Below are positions 45,521-58,134 of a stretch of 64,000 bases of DNA, piece after piece. How positions within the stretch are numbered: the stretch's first letter is position 1; every line of letters begins with the position of its first letter. The DNA lies in the NCBI GenBank assembly GCA_030248215.1, contig JASANG010003494.1, positions 372,001-436,000 of the forward strand. The letters run 5' to 3'. The translations under genes and the position numbers were made by a program. Under the pieces are notes generated by a model. The model saw nothing but the letters and a program-made list of their open reading frames with translations. It did not search any database and had not been told where the DNA came from. The stretch comes from Enoplolaimus lenunculus. Lineage: Eukaryota; Nematoda; Enoplea; Enoplida; Thoracostomopsidae.

Positions 45521-46231
45521 GATACATAATATATTAAATGTATATTAATGTATATGTCTATGGAATGATATCTAGATTTTTTGTATATACGTAACTATAA
45601 ATGCATAGGAACTAGGGATATATATATTTATATATATATTTATATACATATACATATATACAGAACCATTTATTTTATTAAAATTTAACAACATATAAAT
45701 TCGTTTAAAGTTGAAAAATTTCAACACACAAAGTTCTACCGGCGTTTATGATATAATGAACATGGTCGTAGAAGAAGGGGGGAAGTCCTCAAAATATAAC
45801 GAAAGACAAACCCATAGAGCGTTTTACCGGGTTTAGACCAACCGGCTGAAGGTTTAGCTGTCAAAAAATTGCTTCATTCGCTAAGCTGGATTACTCCAAA
45901 ATATAATATGAGGTCATAGTTTTAATGATATGAAATGCAGGGCTGCGCCAGTGTAATTAATGAATAGATGAATATTATTTAAATAAACGCTTTCTAGTTT
46001 ATATCATCGCATCTGAGAATAATTCGTTTATAGGCGCAGTTACTTTCGTGTTGAATTTTTATACGATAAGTCGCCTAAAGTCACACGTGAAATAGTTAAA
46101 ATTCTTCGAAAACAGACTAAACACATAAAACATTTTAACTAAAATCTCTAAGTTTTAGTAAACAGCACATTTTGGGCTTTTTTTGGTGCATTGACTGAGA
46201 AAGATAAATGCGATTGCGCAGTGTCTTAAAC

Positions 46232-46376
46232 TTTAAATCTTAAACATTTAAATCTTAAAAATTTAAATCTTAAAAATTTAAATCTTAAAAATTTAAATCT
46301 TAAAAATTTAAATCTTAAAAATTTAAATCTTAATTTAAATCTTAAAAATTTAAATCTTAAAAATTTAAAGCTACAA
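46232..46376. repeat. 15-bp tandem repeat
   Basis: About nine or ten copies of TTTAAATCTTAAAAA, with one copy shortened near 46325-46336. Nearly identical units suggest recent expansion. Confidence 0.9.
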
Positions 46377-46751
46377 AATCATTTAAGTTACCATTTAATC
46401 GAGCGACTGTTGTTGTGAACAAAACGTCCTCTGATTTCATGAAACCATCAAGAAATAATTTTTTTGAGTCACCTTACGTTGTAGACAAGTCAGCTTACAT
46501 TTGGTAGACCGACAGGCATCGACCGAACACCTGTGAGAATATCAGCTCAGATCTGTCTACAGAGATATTCGTTGGTCGCTGCCGTACCAAATGCTGCCGA
46601 TTCAAAAAATGTGGACTCTCAATTGAAATCACAGTGCAGCAGCAGAGACCGGGGAACGAATTTTAGACGAATAACAAATGAATCACCATTTTTCTCGAAA
46701 GTTAAATATAAACTAATAATTATATAAATCAAGAGTGCATGATACCCTTTA

Positions 46752-47053
46752 ACAAGAGTATGCAACTGGGTACATTCTATGTAGAAAAAAATGTACCCAG
46801 CGCGCGTTGCATTTTTGGCTTACACCCCGTATTTGGGGGGGGGAGGGGGTCAAAATCTCCATCGATGTTGAAATTCATGTGCTATTGTATATACTAAAAT
46901 GTGGTCCGATTATATTTTCGGTGTTGGCTGGCGGATACACGTGTAAAATGAACGTAAAATTGACCCCCCAAAATGAAGGGGGATTGACCGAAAACGCAAC
47001 GCGTGCCGGTACATTCTTTAATACACAGAATGTACCCAGTTGCACACTCTTGT
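46752..47053. mobile_element. MITE, family H, complete
   Basis: Inverted ends of at least 24 bases: CAAGAGTATGCAACTGGGTA and TACCCAGTTGCACACTCTTG, followed inwards by CGCGCGTTGC and GCAACGCGTGCC. TTAA precedes the left end and TTAG follows the right end. The centre has G-runs and is non-coding. Confidence 0.85.
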
Positions 47054-47710
47054 TAGAGTGATCATCCACTCTTGTATAAATGAATTGACGCGTTTTTTTT
47101 TGTCATTTTTCAAACTATTGACAAACATCCCTGTCGCGTCTATTTCAACATACGTTGAGTGGATCCTGATGTGCGTCTTCTGTTGCAGCTGACATTCAAC
47201 TGAGCGATTTTGAATTTCTAATATTTTAAAGCTTTCACTGCAGGTCGGTCAGCTGCAAACGTTTCGGAGAACGTAAACAATTTTCAGGGAGTCGCCTGTT
47301 GGCGATTATCTAAGCAATCATGACAAGCGGAAAATTGTCAGAAAATTATAGGGAAAGTTGATCTGACAGCCTTTCTGGCAACGGGGTCGTTCCAGCAACC
47401 AAGAGCAGATGATGCCCACATTGCACAAGAGTGCGCGAGTTACGCGTTATGGCATAAAATGTTCCACCGCGCGTTGTATTTGAATCGACCTCCATATTGA
47501 TTCTGAGACTACCATCGTCAATACGTCTAAATTGTTCAAAAAATGGACGAATTCCTTGAGAAATAAGCGGAGCCTTGAAGTGCCCGCAAACTATTATTGA
47601 TTTTTTTGGTCAATTGAGCAAACTCTGGACGCCCTGAAGGCAAAGAACGCAACGTGCACTGGATTACATTGTTTTGTACACAAAAATGTGCCCAGTTGCT
47701 CACATTTGTT

Positions 47711-47903
47711 GGCCAATGCTACTTTTAGGGGCGTAACAGTAGATTAAGCGTAATCCTAAGCATAAGCCTAAGCGGTGCAAAAATGTGTGCCTAAGCCTAA
47801 GCCTATGTCTAAGCCTAAGCAAAAAAAATGTAATCTAGAATCTAAACCCACTCTTTTAAAGACCCACCAGAAACCTGGACGCCCCTTGAAGTGACATGAA
47901 CCC
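47711..47903. mobile_element. MITE, family F, next to a family H fragment
   Basis: Begins GGCCAATGCTACTTTTAGGG, carries GCCTAA arrays and the block ATCTAAACCCACTCTTTTAA, and ends GAAGTGACATGAACC. Flanks CATTTGTT and CGTTTGGT match at six of eight. A right-end piece of family H (TGTGCCCAGTTGCTCACATT) adjoins on the left at about 47640-47708. Confidence 0.8.
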
Positions 47904-49693
47904 GTTTGGTTTAAAGAGCGCATTGTCCGACCTTGTTTGAACACAAGTTTTTTCAATTTAGGACTAAATTTATAAATGTTCGTATTTATAATTTTATATT
48001 CAGTTGACTTTTTGTTAAAATCTACCCCAGTTAAGCATTATACGATATTTTAGTGAAATTATGAAACGCTGTGATGTTCTCAGAAGGACTCAGTAATGTA
48101 GTTGACAGTTGAAATCAAGTCCAGGTATTATTTTTACGCCCATAATGAAATATGACTTGCACGTGCAAAGGGTGGTGGGTTGCACTGAACTTGCGACGAT
48201 TTAAGTAAGCACTGTTCTACTTCCATTTAAACGTTAATGGTAGAGGATTGGAAACTTAGCGAGACACAGTTCAATTGTAAGCATCACAGTATGCATTATA
48301 GTCGAAGTTGGTAAATATCTGTTTATTTACTTTGTTGCAGTGAACACAATGCTTTTGGGATTAATGAAATCTTGTCAACTATTTTAGTACAATATACATT
48401 AGATATAATATATAATAAAGAATATATAATATATATAATATATAATATAGCTATATAATATATAGATATATATGTATAATATATAAATATATATATAAAT
48501 ATATATATGTATATATATAACAAAGCATCAAATTCAATTCAATTTCAAAGTTCAATCCATCGATCATATGGGATGTTAGCAACGCACGCCGATATCACAA
48601 CAGATTTTAAGAAATGTTTACACTGAAAATATTTAGGAGACTCGTGTGAATTTAAACGGGACTCTACTGCTACAACTCTGATCGTTCAACTATAGACACT
48701 GTTGTCATTAATCTTAAATTACAATTGTGACAATTTTAAGTTTAAGGATATATCTGTCGAGTCGCTAGTGTAAGAACGGATTTTTGGTTGCAAAACAGTG
48801 TGCGTTTATAGTCAGCTAAAAGTTTTCAACTGTAAGTTGAACTGTAAAATGGTGTCAAAGGTTTGATTACAGTTCTGTTATATGTGCTTCTCGTTATACG
48901 CAAGGTGATTTTCACTATTATATACAAAAAGTTATTTGCTTTTTGTCTTAATGAAACTGTTGCTAACCCCCCGATGCATAATAGTTTTGGTTTTGATAAT
49001 ATCTGAAACAAGGGTGCGCTCCCCATGTGGCGGAGCCTCTGCTCAGTGGCTGGTTTTGCAATTACCCCCATTGCCGATTGATTGATTTTTATTAGGGCAC
49101 AAACGCGAGTCCTGCATCGGACCTCCTGCCATGAAGGGCTAAAAGTAAATTTTTTATGGTTCAGTATTTGATTCAAAAGTCACTGATAAATTATGGTAGC
49201 TATGTAATTCACAAAACGAATCCATAGGTTATTTATGCTCGTTTATATTAAAGGTGTGCTTTTACTATTACGTTGCGTTTTGTACTATTTCGTTCAATAC
49301 AGATTTAGTCTACTGCAGTTTAATTTGCAAACTGCGAAAATATATATAAGTTTAAGAGACTTTTGTGTTTGACTTTAGGCTGTGATGTTATCTTAATTTA
49401 CAGGATAAATACCATTCGTTCTCGTTTTGCTGTCACCCGTAAATCGTATATTTTGCGGATACATCAAGATAACTGATTTTGTTGGCGAAATTTTAATGCC
49501 GCATTTACAGTTTATTTCTAACGAAACATACATTATATTTTTATTCTAAATTTTCTACAAGTAAACGTAGTAACGCCTACGCAACGGTTTTAGGCAAGTG
49601 GTATTGGAAAATAAAATACGAATTTGCGTTGAAGGTTTTTGATATTTTTACACAAAGGCCCGTATTCTCAAATGCGTGTAGCACGTATCCACA
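47904..49693. other. Gene-free AT-rich stretch
   Basis: Holds an extended AT-alternating tract at 48395-48520 (TATATAATATATA type). The rest is unique AT-rich DNA without exon-like borders. Frames over the AT tract (YIYIYIFIYIF) are repeat artefacts. Confidence 0.5.
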
Positions 49694-50299
49694 AGCGGAT
49701 CCAAAAATTTTATACGGGGCGCGGGGTTGGCAAATGTTATGAAACGCAAAAATTGTAAGGTAGGGACCTTATCATCATTTTATCACTAAAAATTAATAGT
49801 TGAGTGCGAAAAATTGTAAGGTAGGGACCTTATCATCATTTTATCACCAAACATTAGTTGAGTGCGAAAAATTGTAAGGTAGGGACCTTATAATCATTTT
49901 ATCACCAAAAATTAATAGTTGAGTGCGAAAAATTGTAAGGTAGGGACCTTATCATCATTTTATCACTAAAAATTAGTTGAGTGCGAAAAATTGTAAGGTA
50001 GGGACCTTATCATCATTTTATCACCAAACATTAGTAGTTCAGTGCGAAATATTGTAAGGTAGGGACCTTATAATCATTTTATCACCAAAAATTAATAGTT
50101 GAGTGCGAGAAATTGTAAGGTAGGGACCTTATCATCATTTTATCACCAAAAATTAGTTGAGTGCGAAAAATTGTAAGGTAGGGTCCTCATCATTTTATCA
50201 CCACAAAATTCTGTGGGAAAAATTGTAAAAAATTGTAAGATATTGACCTTATCATTTGAATACAAAAACAATTTCTGACGGGGCCCCTCTGAATCCGCT
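49694..50299. mobile_element. hAT-like element carrying a 58/61-bp tandem array
   Basis: The ends AGCGGATCCAAAAATTTTAT and CGGGGCCCCTCTGAATCCGC are inverted in the same style as family Q. The interior (about 49752-50250) has eight tandem units starting ATTGTAAGGTAGGGACCTTA, with start-to-start spacings by my count of 61, 58, 61, 58, 61, 61 and 58 bases, plus one diverged unit near 50231. The two unit lengths differ by a 3-base variation in the AATTAATAGTTGAG segment. Each unit holds the hairpin AAGGT-AGGG-ACCTT. Confidence 0.85.
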
Positions 50300-50875
50300 A
50301 GTGCATGTAGTGTCAGTTACTTGATAGATAGCATTTCAAACTCACGTACGCTTGAACGCTAATACAGCAGCCCTCAAAATTTACACAGAAGTTGGGTTAT
50401 GCAAATTTAAAAAATGTGCTCAATTCCAAAAATCACCGTTTACAACACCTATTACCAACTTGAGCGATATTTTGAAATATCAAAATTACTGGATCAGCGT
50501 TGTGTTTACAGGCTCGTATTTAAGCTATCTTGGGTTCCTGTATAACCAATTTGGGTCGCAAAATTATTAGCACAAGAAATAATATCCCAACGCAAAATTA
50601 TGATGGATATTGCGGACGTTTCTGCAACGATAGAAAAGCATATTAAATTTTCAAAATCCTATGAATACATATTTCAAAATTCTATATGCGCTATTTATCA
50701 GTTAATCTGCGGCGACAAGATAACGTCCAAATAGTTCGTATTTGTCTTACGTTTTCATTCGGAGCGTGTATTTTGAAAGATTGACAATTTATCAGGATAA
50801 TACAATCGAAATATTGACGCTGGCGATGCCTAATGGCGAAGAATTTTTGAGTATTTACGCGAATATGACATGCTG

Positions 50876-51272
50876 CTGTAGTGACCGGAATAAGAGGAGG
50901 TCAGCGTTTTGAGTCCCGATCAATAGAAGTCTGTATCCCTAGTAAGAATCCTTTAGTGGATAGAGTCCATATATCCTACTTAGAGTCCATCTGTAAGATC
51001 AAAGCAGAAGAATGGCCACGATTGGTCAAATATGTAACAGACACGCACACAACCTGCATAAACATTATTAAATCTAGAAAAAATTAAAAGATTCAGCAGT
51101 CAACAAAAATACTTCGGAGCAAGTCAGTCCTGCCTGATCTAATATTAAAAAAGTGTTGGGTGCAGGTAATATAGGGATTAATTAAGATAACAGTTCGTAA
51201 CCGACTAACAAAAGTTATCCACTGGAGAGGCAAAATAAATATCAGTTCCTTCTCTTATTCGAGTCACTACAG
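50876..51272. mobile_element. MITE, family G, complete, inverted relative to its sisters
   Basis: Inverted ends CTGTAGTGACCGGAATAAGAG minus its last base and CTCTTATTCGAGTCACTACAG minus its first base. Contains AGAGTCCATATATCC and the GAGTCC motifs of the other copies. A 68-codon plus-strand frame inside is not a gene. Confidence 0.85.
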
Positions 51273-53018
51273 TAAGCTGACTATTGAAACGTCGTTTAAG
51301 TAACCATTTCGTACAACACAGTTCTAATCTCAACAATCTCTCCCCTGTCCAGGATTGTAAAGAAAGTTCTTGGAGGATTATAGCCCGTCAAAAACTGGTG
51401 TTTCTGGTTTAGTCTGAAATTTTATACCATTCAGCGACGCGCGCTCTCACAACAGCCCACAACACATTCGGCCGGCAGTCTCAATTTGTCATAAATTAAT
51501 TTTTTCAAAGACTGAATCTTCTGATATATGAGCATGTGCTACGAAGCTTTGCAACAAACGAGTTCAATGGTCTTTTCAAAGGCTTGACTAACCTGCCTGA
51601 GTAATCAAGGTCAAAAACATCATCGCTCGTTTGTAAAGCTTTGTCCGTTTCGCAAACTCCTTTGAAAGTTAATTTCTGTTCACCGAAAGAGCTGTCGGCC
51701 GAATGAGAGTAAACCGTTTAAGCGAAGCCGGTGAGACTAAACTGGTTAAACGAAACCGGATTTTGACCCGATTTAGCTAAGGAACCAAAACAATATCCAA
51801 ACTGCAGATATGCAATACTTATTTGACAACTGCGATTTTTGAGGCTTAAATTACAAATTGTGTTTTTTTTCTTCACAAGAGTTGTGCCGTATAATTTTGG
51901 CAATTATTTGGCAAACTATATACATTTGAACACAAACACTTTGTATATTTCGAAGAATTAAAAAGGCGTTCGTGGCGTGCAAAGTTTGAGGGAATATTGT
52001 ACCATCTTCATCGTATAGGACCAATTTTTGCCATATTTATCTCTTATCAGTCAAGCGCAACAGAAACTTTGCTTTCAAAATCGTTCCCGAGGTACAGATC
52101 GGGGTGTGTGGATGGAATGAGAGAGGGGGCTCGAGGGTAGGCTTTCTTTTTGAAAGCTGAACAGCACAAATTCGGAACATAGCAAACGTGGCACTGGAAT
52201 AAATGTATATAATTGAGGATGTACGAACAAAATATACCTTCTTCACCAGTTTGGTGTCGTTATAGGCGAGGAAAAAACCACCGCGCCAGGCTCGGAATTA
52301 AGCCGGGTACGTTTTGATTTGTTTGTTAGAAGCATAGATCTTTTAAAGTGTAAACGGTGATTTTTGGACCCAAAACTTTATCATCGTTTAAACCTCGTAT
52401 AATGCCCACTTTTGTTAATGGGAGGTGCGGTGGATTTTGGTTTTTATTTTGGCAAAAGTTTTATATTCACCTAAAGCGGCCGTTTAAGCTGACAATTTAT
52501 ATAAATATGTTTGGGTATTATCATTTTATCAAAAGTGAACCGATATCTTTTAGGTTTAATGTTCGCTGTGCCACCGTTCCCTGGTTTTAAGGCACCAGTT
52601 TTGGTTTACTAAAATACGATGATGGGCTTAACAGTTTTGCTACCTGACACAAGATTCGGTGGTACAAACGTATCTGTTTTAAGCAACGAATTATAGCCAA
52701 AATATATACATTTTATTGTATGGGGGGTATTTTTTGGCCAAAATAACACGTGCGCTTTGTAAAATCAATCAGTTATCAACACTGCTTGTAAACTGTTTCG
52801 GCACACTATAAAATCCGAACCGTTTCAACGAGCAATTAATTTCGCATTTAGTGAATAACTTTTGTGATTTTGGAACAACCAAACTTTGTTATTCGCTTAA
52901 TTCCACATTAAGATCGCTGTGTTCGCTAGAACGGCGTTCAGTTCACAATCTCGCTAACAGCTTTTTAACGGCTGATTTAGCGTAGAATGATTTACTAGAG
53001 ATAGCAGTTAATGTATAG
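51273..53018. other. Gene-free stretch
   Basis: Unique sequence of average composition. I found no exon-like frame, inverted-repeat element or RNA gene that I could support. Confidence 0.4.
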
Positions 53019-53019
53019 A

Positions 53020-53165
53020 GCAGGGCAGAACAGTAGGTATAAGCATATTCCTAAGCCTAAGTCTAAGCCTAGGTGTAAGTATGAGATAACACCCAAACGT
53101 AAACAAAATATTGGGCTAAAAGCTTAAGCTTTACTCTATCGCAGTTCGGCAGAAAAACGTTCCGC
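53020..53165. mobile_element. MITE family E, degraded, with GCCTAA array
   Basis: GGGCAGAACAGTAGGTATAA, then CCTAAGCCTAAGTCTAAGCC, AAAGCTTAAGCTTTACTCTA and CAGAAAAACGTTCCGC follow the family order in reverse. Outer ends are eroded. Confidence 0.6.
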
Positions 53166-53418
53166 AATACTAATCTTGATATGGGCTGAGGTATAATGTG
53201 AAAATTTTGAACATATTTGCATAAGCATACAGATATAGCCTGGTTGAGCAAATATATTAGTTCTCATGTGGAATTATTTTTCAATTCTAAACTTTTAGGC
53301 AATTTGGCTAAATCCGAAAAAATTATAGCGAATGTTATGGATTTTTAGCCAAAACCGGGAACAGTAAGTAGTCTCTCATATAATATACTATAACCAATAG
53401 TCGATAATCGCTATTTAA

Positions 53419-53690
53419 CAAAAGTGTGCAACGGGACACATTCTGTGCTGAAAAAGTGTACCCATCACGCGTTGCGTTTTTGGCCTGCATCCCATTATTT
53501 AGAGGGGGGTACGCGGAGCCAACCATGGTACTTTATATATGCGGCGTCAAACATGCTCCCCTAACAGTTTAACTTAGGGTTATTGCATGTGACAGCGACC
53601 CCCCTCTAAACAAGTGGTGGGTCGGCCAAAAACGCATCGCCCGGTGGTATATTTCGTACCATGCGAGACCCCAGGAATTGCACACTCTTG
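53419..53690. mobile_element. MITE, family H
   Basis: Left CAAAAGTGTGCAACGGGACA and right CCAGGAATTGCACACTCTTG are inverted; TTAA directly precedes the left end. Shares GTGACAGCGACCCCCCTCTA with the other copies. A family F element begins 24 bases beyond its right end. Confidence 0.8.
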
Positions 53691-53714
53691 TCATTATCCG
53701 CTCTTGCTATAACC

Positions 53715-53892
53715 GGCCAATGTTACTTTAAGGGGCGCAACAGATTAAGCGTATTCCTAAACCTAAGCCTAAACGTAAGAATGAGTACATTCCTAAGCCT
53801 AAAGCCTAATCAAAAAAATGTAATCTACAATCTAAACCTACTCTTTTATAGACCCACGAGAAACCGGGACGACACTTAAAATAACATGGGCC
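53715..53892. mobile_element. MITE, family F, complete with perfect 8-bp duplication
   Basis: GGCCAATGTTACTTTAAGGG to ACTTAAAATAACATGGGCC, flanked on both sides by CTATAACC. The interior holds GCCTAA arrays and ATCTAAACCTACTCTTTTAT. This is the cleanest evidence in the window that family F uses 8-bp target duplications (hAT superfamily). Confidence 0.92.
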
Positions 53893-55156
53893 CTATAACC
53901 AATGTATCAACTGCGCAAATATCTGTAGATCTTTAATGCAGCGGATTGAATTAAATTTAATCAAAATGCAACAATATTTTAAGTTCAACCGACAGCGCCT
54001 GTGTTGATTGTTGTATTGAAATGTCAAGGTTGCAGCGATAAATTTTACCGGTTCAGCAAAAGATGTAACTTAAAATACGGTTCAGCCGATTTTGGTTATC
54101 TCTTTAAATATATTTTAGCCAGCCACAATTTTTAGGAGCCATCGTTAAAGAATTTGGCTGAAAAAAGAAATATTCAGATGCTCATATTGAAACAATGCGT
54201 GTGATTAGTGTATTTTATATTCTATTTGACCCAAAGCTGACGTTACGAATCGTCGTTCCCCTCTCGAAAAAAATCAGAGGGATCCGCCAATGGAATGTTC
54301 CACGGCTCTATAAACTTCGTGGTCCACGAAAAAATTTCAGTTTGCAAAGATGACACCCCCAACGGGCGGGGTCATGTGTAATTGAGAAGCTTAGGCGACG
54401 TTTCCGCCGACACTGTGTTTACCGCTATTTTGAAACTTGTATGAATAATTGACCTCTTTTCTTACTCCAGAGGTCTTAGAACTGATATATCCGCTTCGTT
54501 CATATCTTTGTATTAACCGCTCGTGTTAACAAGCTAATGAAATCACAGAAATTTTGGCGTTTTATTACATACGTTTATATTTGTCGTTTCTGTATAACAG
54601 AACAACTGTTTCTAGGCTTGAGTTGCACTGTAAACGAAAGGCTGGGCGGTGTCTTTGAAAAGATTTAAATTTTATCTTAAGCCGAAGATTGGGCCAGTTG
54701 TTAAGCTTCGTATATCTTCTGGGGCGGCGCAGCTGTTGTAACGGTCACAAATTTGACCCCTTGAGCTTAAATTTGTGATCAACTTGGTTGTGGGGTTGTG
54801 AGATTTTGAAAATGCGCTACAACCAAGCCAATGAAAGTTGTTCTGCGTTGTGTTAACCGGTCAGCTGTATTCAACAATTTCAACCTGGAACCAATCAGAA
54901 TCGTTTGTAGAGATTTCTGACGTTGTAAACGTTTGTCGCTATTCTTAGAAGTTATTTTGGTTGGTCAATCAAAAATGTTTCCATCCAATGATTTCTGATA
55001 TTAATTGGACATCGAATTTGGTATTTTTTAAATTTGAGTTTGACTTCTCTGGTTTATTATTTACGTTTCGTTCAGAAACGATGCCTGATTAAATAAACTG
55101 AATCAGGTAAGAACATTCAAGTTAAGTCGGTTTACTTTTGTATTTTCAAACCCAGC
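53893..55156. other. Gene-free stretch
   Basis: AT-rich unique DNA. A hAT-like end motif (AGAGGGATCCGCCAATGG) occurs near 54277-54294 without a partner. No supported gene. Confidence 0.4.
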
Positions 55157-55476
55157 GGGGATGGAAGTCTCGGTCTCGGCAAGTCTCAGTATTCGGCAGG
55201 ACTCTGTTTTGCATTGAGTCTCGGTGGTTTGGAACTGAGATCAGAAGTCAGAGATTCGGTAACGGTATTACTTATATTGTTGAAGTAACTGATGGCTGAT
55301 GAATAAAATTTCTGTGAAATTTCATATTAACGCAATAATTGCCAATATCATTAGAAATAATTTATTTTGAAAATTTTAAGTTACTCGGTGTTGACCAAAA
55401 ATTGACAAAAGCCGAAACTTTTCTTCGCCAGTCTCGGTAGTCAGATCCCGGTTTTAACCGAGACCGCCCGTCTCTG
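55157..55476. mobile_element. MITE, family J, inverted relative to 24060
   Basis: GGGGATGGAAGTCTCGGTCT at the left and AACCGAGACCGCCCGTCTCT at the right. The body between (TTCATATTAACGCAATAATT, AAATAATTTATTTTGAAAAT) matches the complement of the GLRX3-intron copy. Confidence 0.65.
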
Positions 55477-56024
55477 ATGCTCAGCTGCTACAATTACCAA
55501 CTTTGCTGTAGACATGCTTTATACAATTCCGAAATAGAAATTTAATTCTATATCAAATTCATATGTTTATTATATTTTGAGTAATATATTGGTCAAAATG
55601 TTCGTAAATTTAAAATAGCTACTCAATGTGATACTTTAGTCTGCGTCTAATTTGAAATAAGGCCATTTCGTTCTAGAAGATAACACGAGCCTCTGTAAGG
55701 TCAATCGGGGTATACAAACGGGAACCTACTGACAAAATTGTTATCCTGCCGTTACTGCAATTATTTGCAACTTTAAGCATATTTACCCGTGTACAAACTA
55801 AACTTAGAGAACACTGGAATATTAATCTGCGTTGTCTTTCACAACGTCTGCCAGCGGCCATCTACGATAACCCATATAGTCCGCGGTCTGCAAACGCTAA
55901 AATAATTATAGTAATAACCAAAATTTGTCTCATTCCGTTATGAAAAGATTAATACTTTTACATATTAATACTAAAATATATATTTCATGCGACAAAGACG
56001 GGAGCGCTTAGAACTCGGGCCCGT

Positions 56025-56178
56025 ATGAAAGGGTGGGGACTGAGGCCCCCTGGAAAACTTTTGACCGCCCCTAAAAAATTGTCAACCTTGCTTGTAACTC
56101 ATTAAAAACTCCTGAATGCCCTCCTGAAAAAAACTGCAACGCCCTCTAGCAAGGTGAGCTGGCTACAGGCCTGTTGTA
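56025..56178. repeat. Interspersed repeat, family S (inverted copy)
   Basis: Contains GACCGCCCCTAAAAAATTGT, GCCCTCCTGAAAAAAACTGC, CTAGCAAGGTGAGCTGGCTA and CAGGCCTG, the complement order of 19358-19528. Confidence 0.55.
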
Positions 56179-57056
56179 CTCCGATTGAAATTTAGATAGT
56201 AAAGATTTTCGCATACAATCTCACACTAACTTCGTCCCGTCTTATATAATTTGAGCAACAAATACCCCGACGTATAGTTTTCCACTCGACGCTCTGAAAT
56301 GTCCGTTAAAATTGAATTTATTTTGCTTCTTTCGCTAAAATTATTTCGTCGAACACCAATGGTCGTTTACTCGCTGCCCCTGAAACGATTGAATAAATTT
56401 TTGACACTTGCGGGTAGCGGCAACTGCTTATTGACCGTATATATATCTATTCTCAAAATATTATATATACTTATAGAATAAAATTTCATGACTTATATAA
56501 TATGTAACTAACGGTATTTGTCTGTATAACGGGTCTTAGACATATAACGTCTTAGCTGTAATTGAATTGGGGCTTCAAGTCTACAGTCGAATTGCCCAAA
56601 TCAATTTTTGCGAACAGAATTCTCCGCAAGTCCGGCTGTTAGGGATTACGGATATTTAGACCAATTCTCCAGTGTATCCCGTAGAAAAACGTTTTAGTCC
56701 CCAAAGAAAACTGAAAATATCCCGTGGTTTGGTGTGTTTTCAACTGCAGAATATAATAATTTTTGTTGCATATGTTATTTTCAAGTATAACAGTTTGCAA
56801 TCTTAAACGTAGGGAACGTTTGTCAGCGTTTTATGCTGTGTAGACGTGGTTTCATTGCAAAATTTTATACTTAAACATTCTACGCAAGGATACGTCGCAT
56901 AACTGCGAAACTTGATTCGTTTCACTTTAACTCTGAAGACAGCAATTTTTGTAACGGTTTTCTAGGCATCTTTATTTATGCAGAAAGTATTAATTTAGCT
57001 ACATTAGCTGGCAAAACACTAATACATATTGGTATTCAAAAAAATGGCCCACGTTA

Positions 57057-57470
57057 CTGTTGTGACCCGAATAAGAGGGGGGGGCGACTGATATTTATTT
57101 GGATTCTCCAGATGGTAACCCCCTGTTGTTGGGTTACGGACTGTTATTTATTTTTAACCCACCCTCTGCCGTTCTTCGTTACTGATATGTATGCAGTATC
57201 ACAAATATCCGTTGAATTAAACGTTTATTTGTCTTGTGTGAATAGCTTGAGCGATAATGTCAGGTTAAAAACTAAAGTACGCTTTAAAGTTTCGGACACA
57301 ACTTTATTTGGTCCTGGAGTCATTTATGTGCTAATAATGGAATAATTGGCATTTATGTACTTAATTAGGTTTAGGGACTCTATCTGCTTACGGACTCTTA
57401 TTAGGGATACGGATTCTTATTGATTGCGACTCAAAATGGGAACACTCCTCTCATTCGGGTCACTACAGTA
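57057..57470. mobile_element. MITE, family G, complete
   Basis: CTGTTGTGACCCGAATAAGA at the left and CTCATTCGGGTCACTACAG at the right are inverted. The interior is collinear with 35286-35721. The repeated phrase GGACTCTTATT/GGATTCTTATT near 57385-57420 is typical of the family. Confidence 0.85.
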
Positions 57471-57766
57471 ATTATAGCTCCCTGTCCGCTTAGAATCAGG
57501 TAAACTGGGTGACTTTTTAAACATGATTTTAAACAAAAAAAGTTGAAAAAAATTTTCGATCATCGTAAGGGGTTGCCACCCCGAAATTTTGAGGGCCCCC
57601 ATCTTAGCCTGCTCCGGTATTGGGTTCAGGGAGTAGGTGGGCGTTGAAGATATACTATGATCACAAGTTTTCGGTATGGTTGTTTGCAAATATTTTCAAT
57701 TATTGTATATGCACATATACAACAATGGGACTTATATGCGGCCTGTGTATTGTATATGCTGTATAG

Positions 57767-58134
57767 CAGGATTCCAACAGCAACTAACATTTGCAGGAAC
57801 CGGATCAAGAACAGGAACCGGAATTTGTAATAATATTTATCCCCGAATTGATGTTGGACTTTTTAGCAACCTTGTCAAAAATGGCTTACGCAGATTTTCA
57901 ACGACTTCAACATCAAGCTTTGCGAACACAAACCAGACGCAGTTTATTAACAGATCAAAAGTAAATTGCACCCGCAACCATTTCGAAATAACAATTTTTA
58001 AAAGACAAAGTTTTCCATACTCAAATGATTAGTAATAATTTGTCACAAAACCGTAAAAATTGCGATTCCTGCATCTTTGAATGCAAGAACAGGAACATGA
58101 ATTGAGTTTATCCTGGATGTCCGGTTGAACCCTG
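57767..58134. mobile_element. MITE, family A, reverse orientation
   Basis: Left CAGGATTCCAACAGCAACTA and right GGATGTCCGGTTGAACCCTG. The internal GACAAAGTTTTCCATA and TTTGTCACAAAACCGTAAAA match the complement of 9311-9759. Flanks CTGTATAG and CCGCATAG agree at six of eight. Confidence 0.8.

Noticed and set aside
48323-48523. Frame reading YIYIYIFIYIF
   Set aside because: Translation of an AT-alternating tract.
49750-50260. CRISPR-like array
   Set aside because: Spacers are repeat copies themselves, units vary by indel, and the context is animal DNA inside a transposon.
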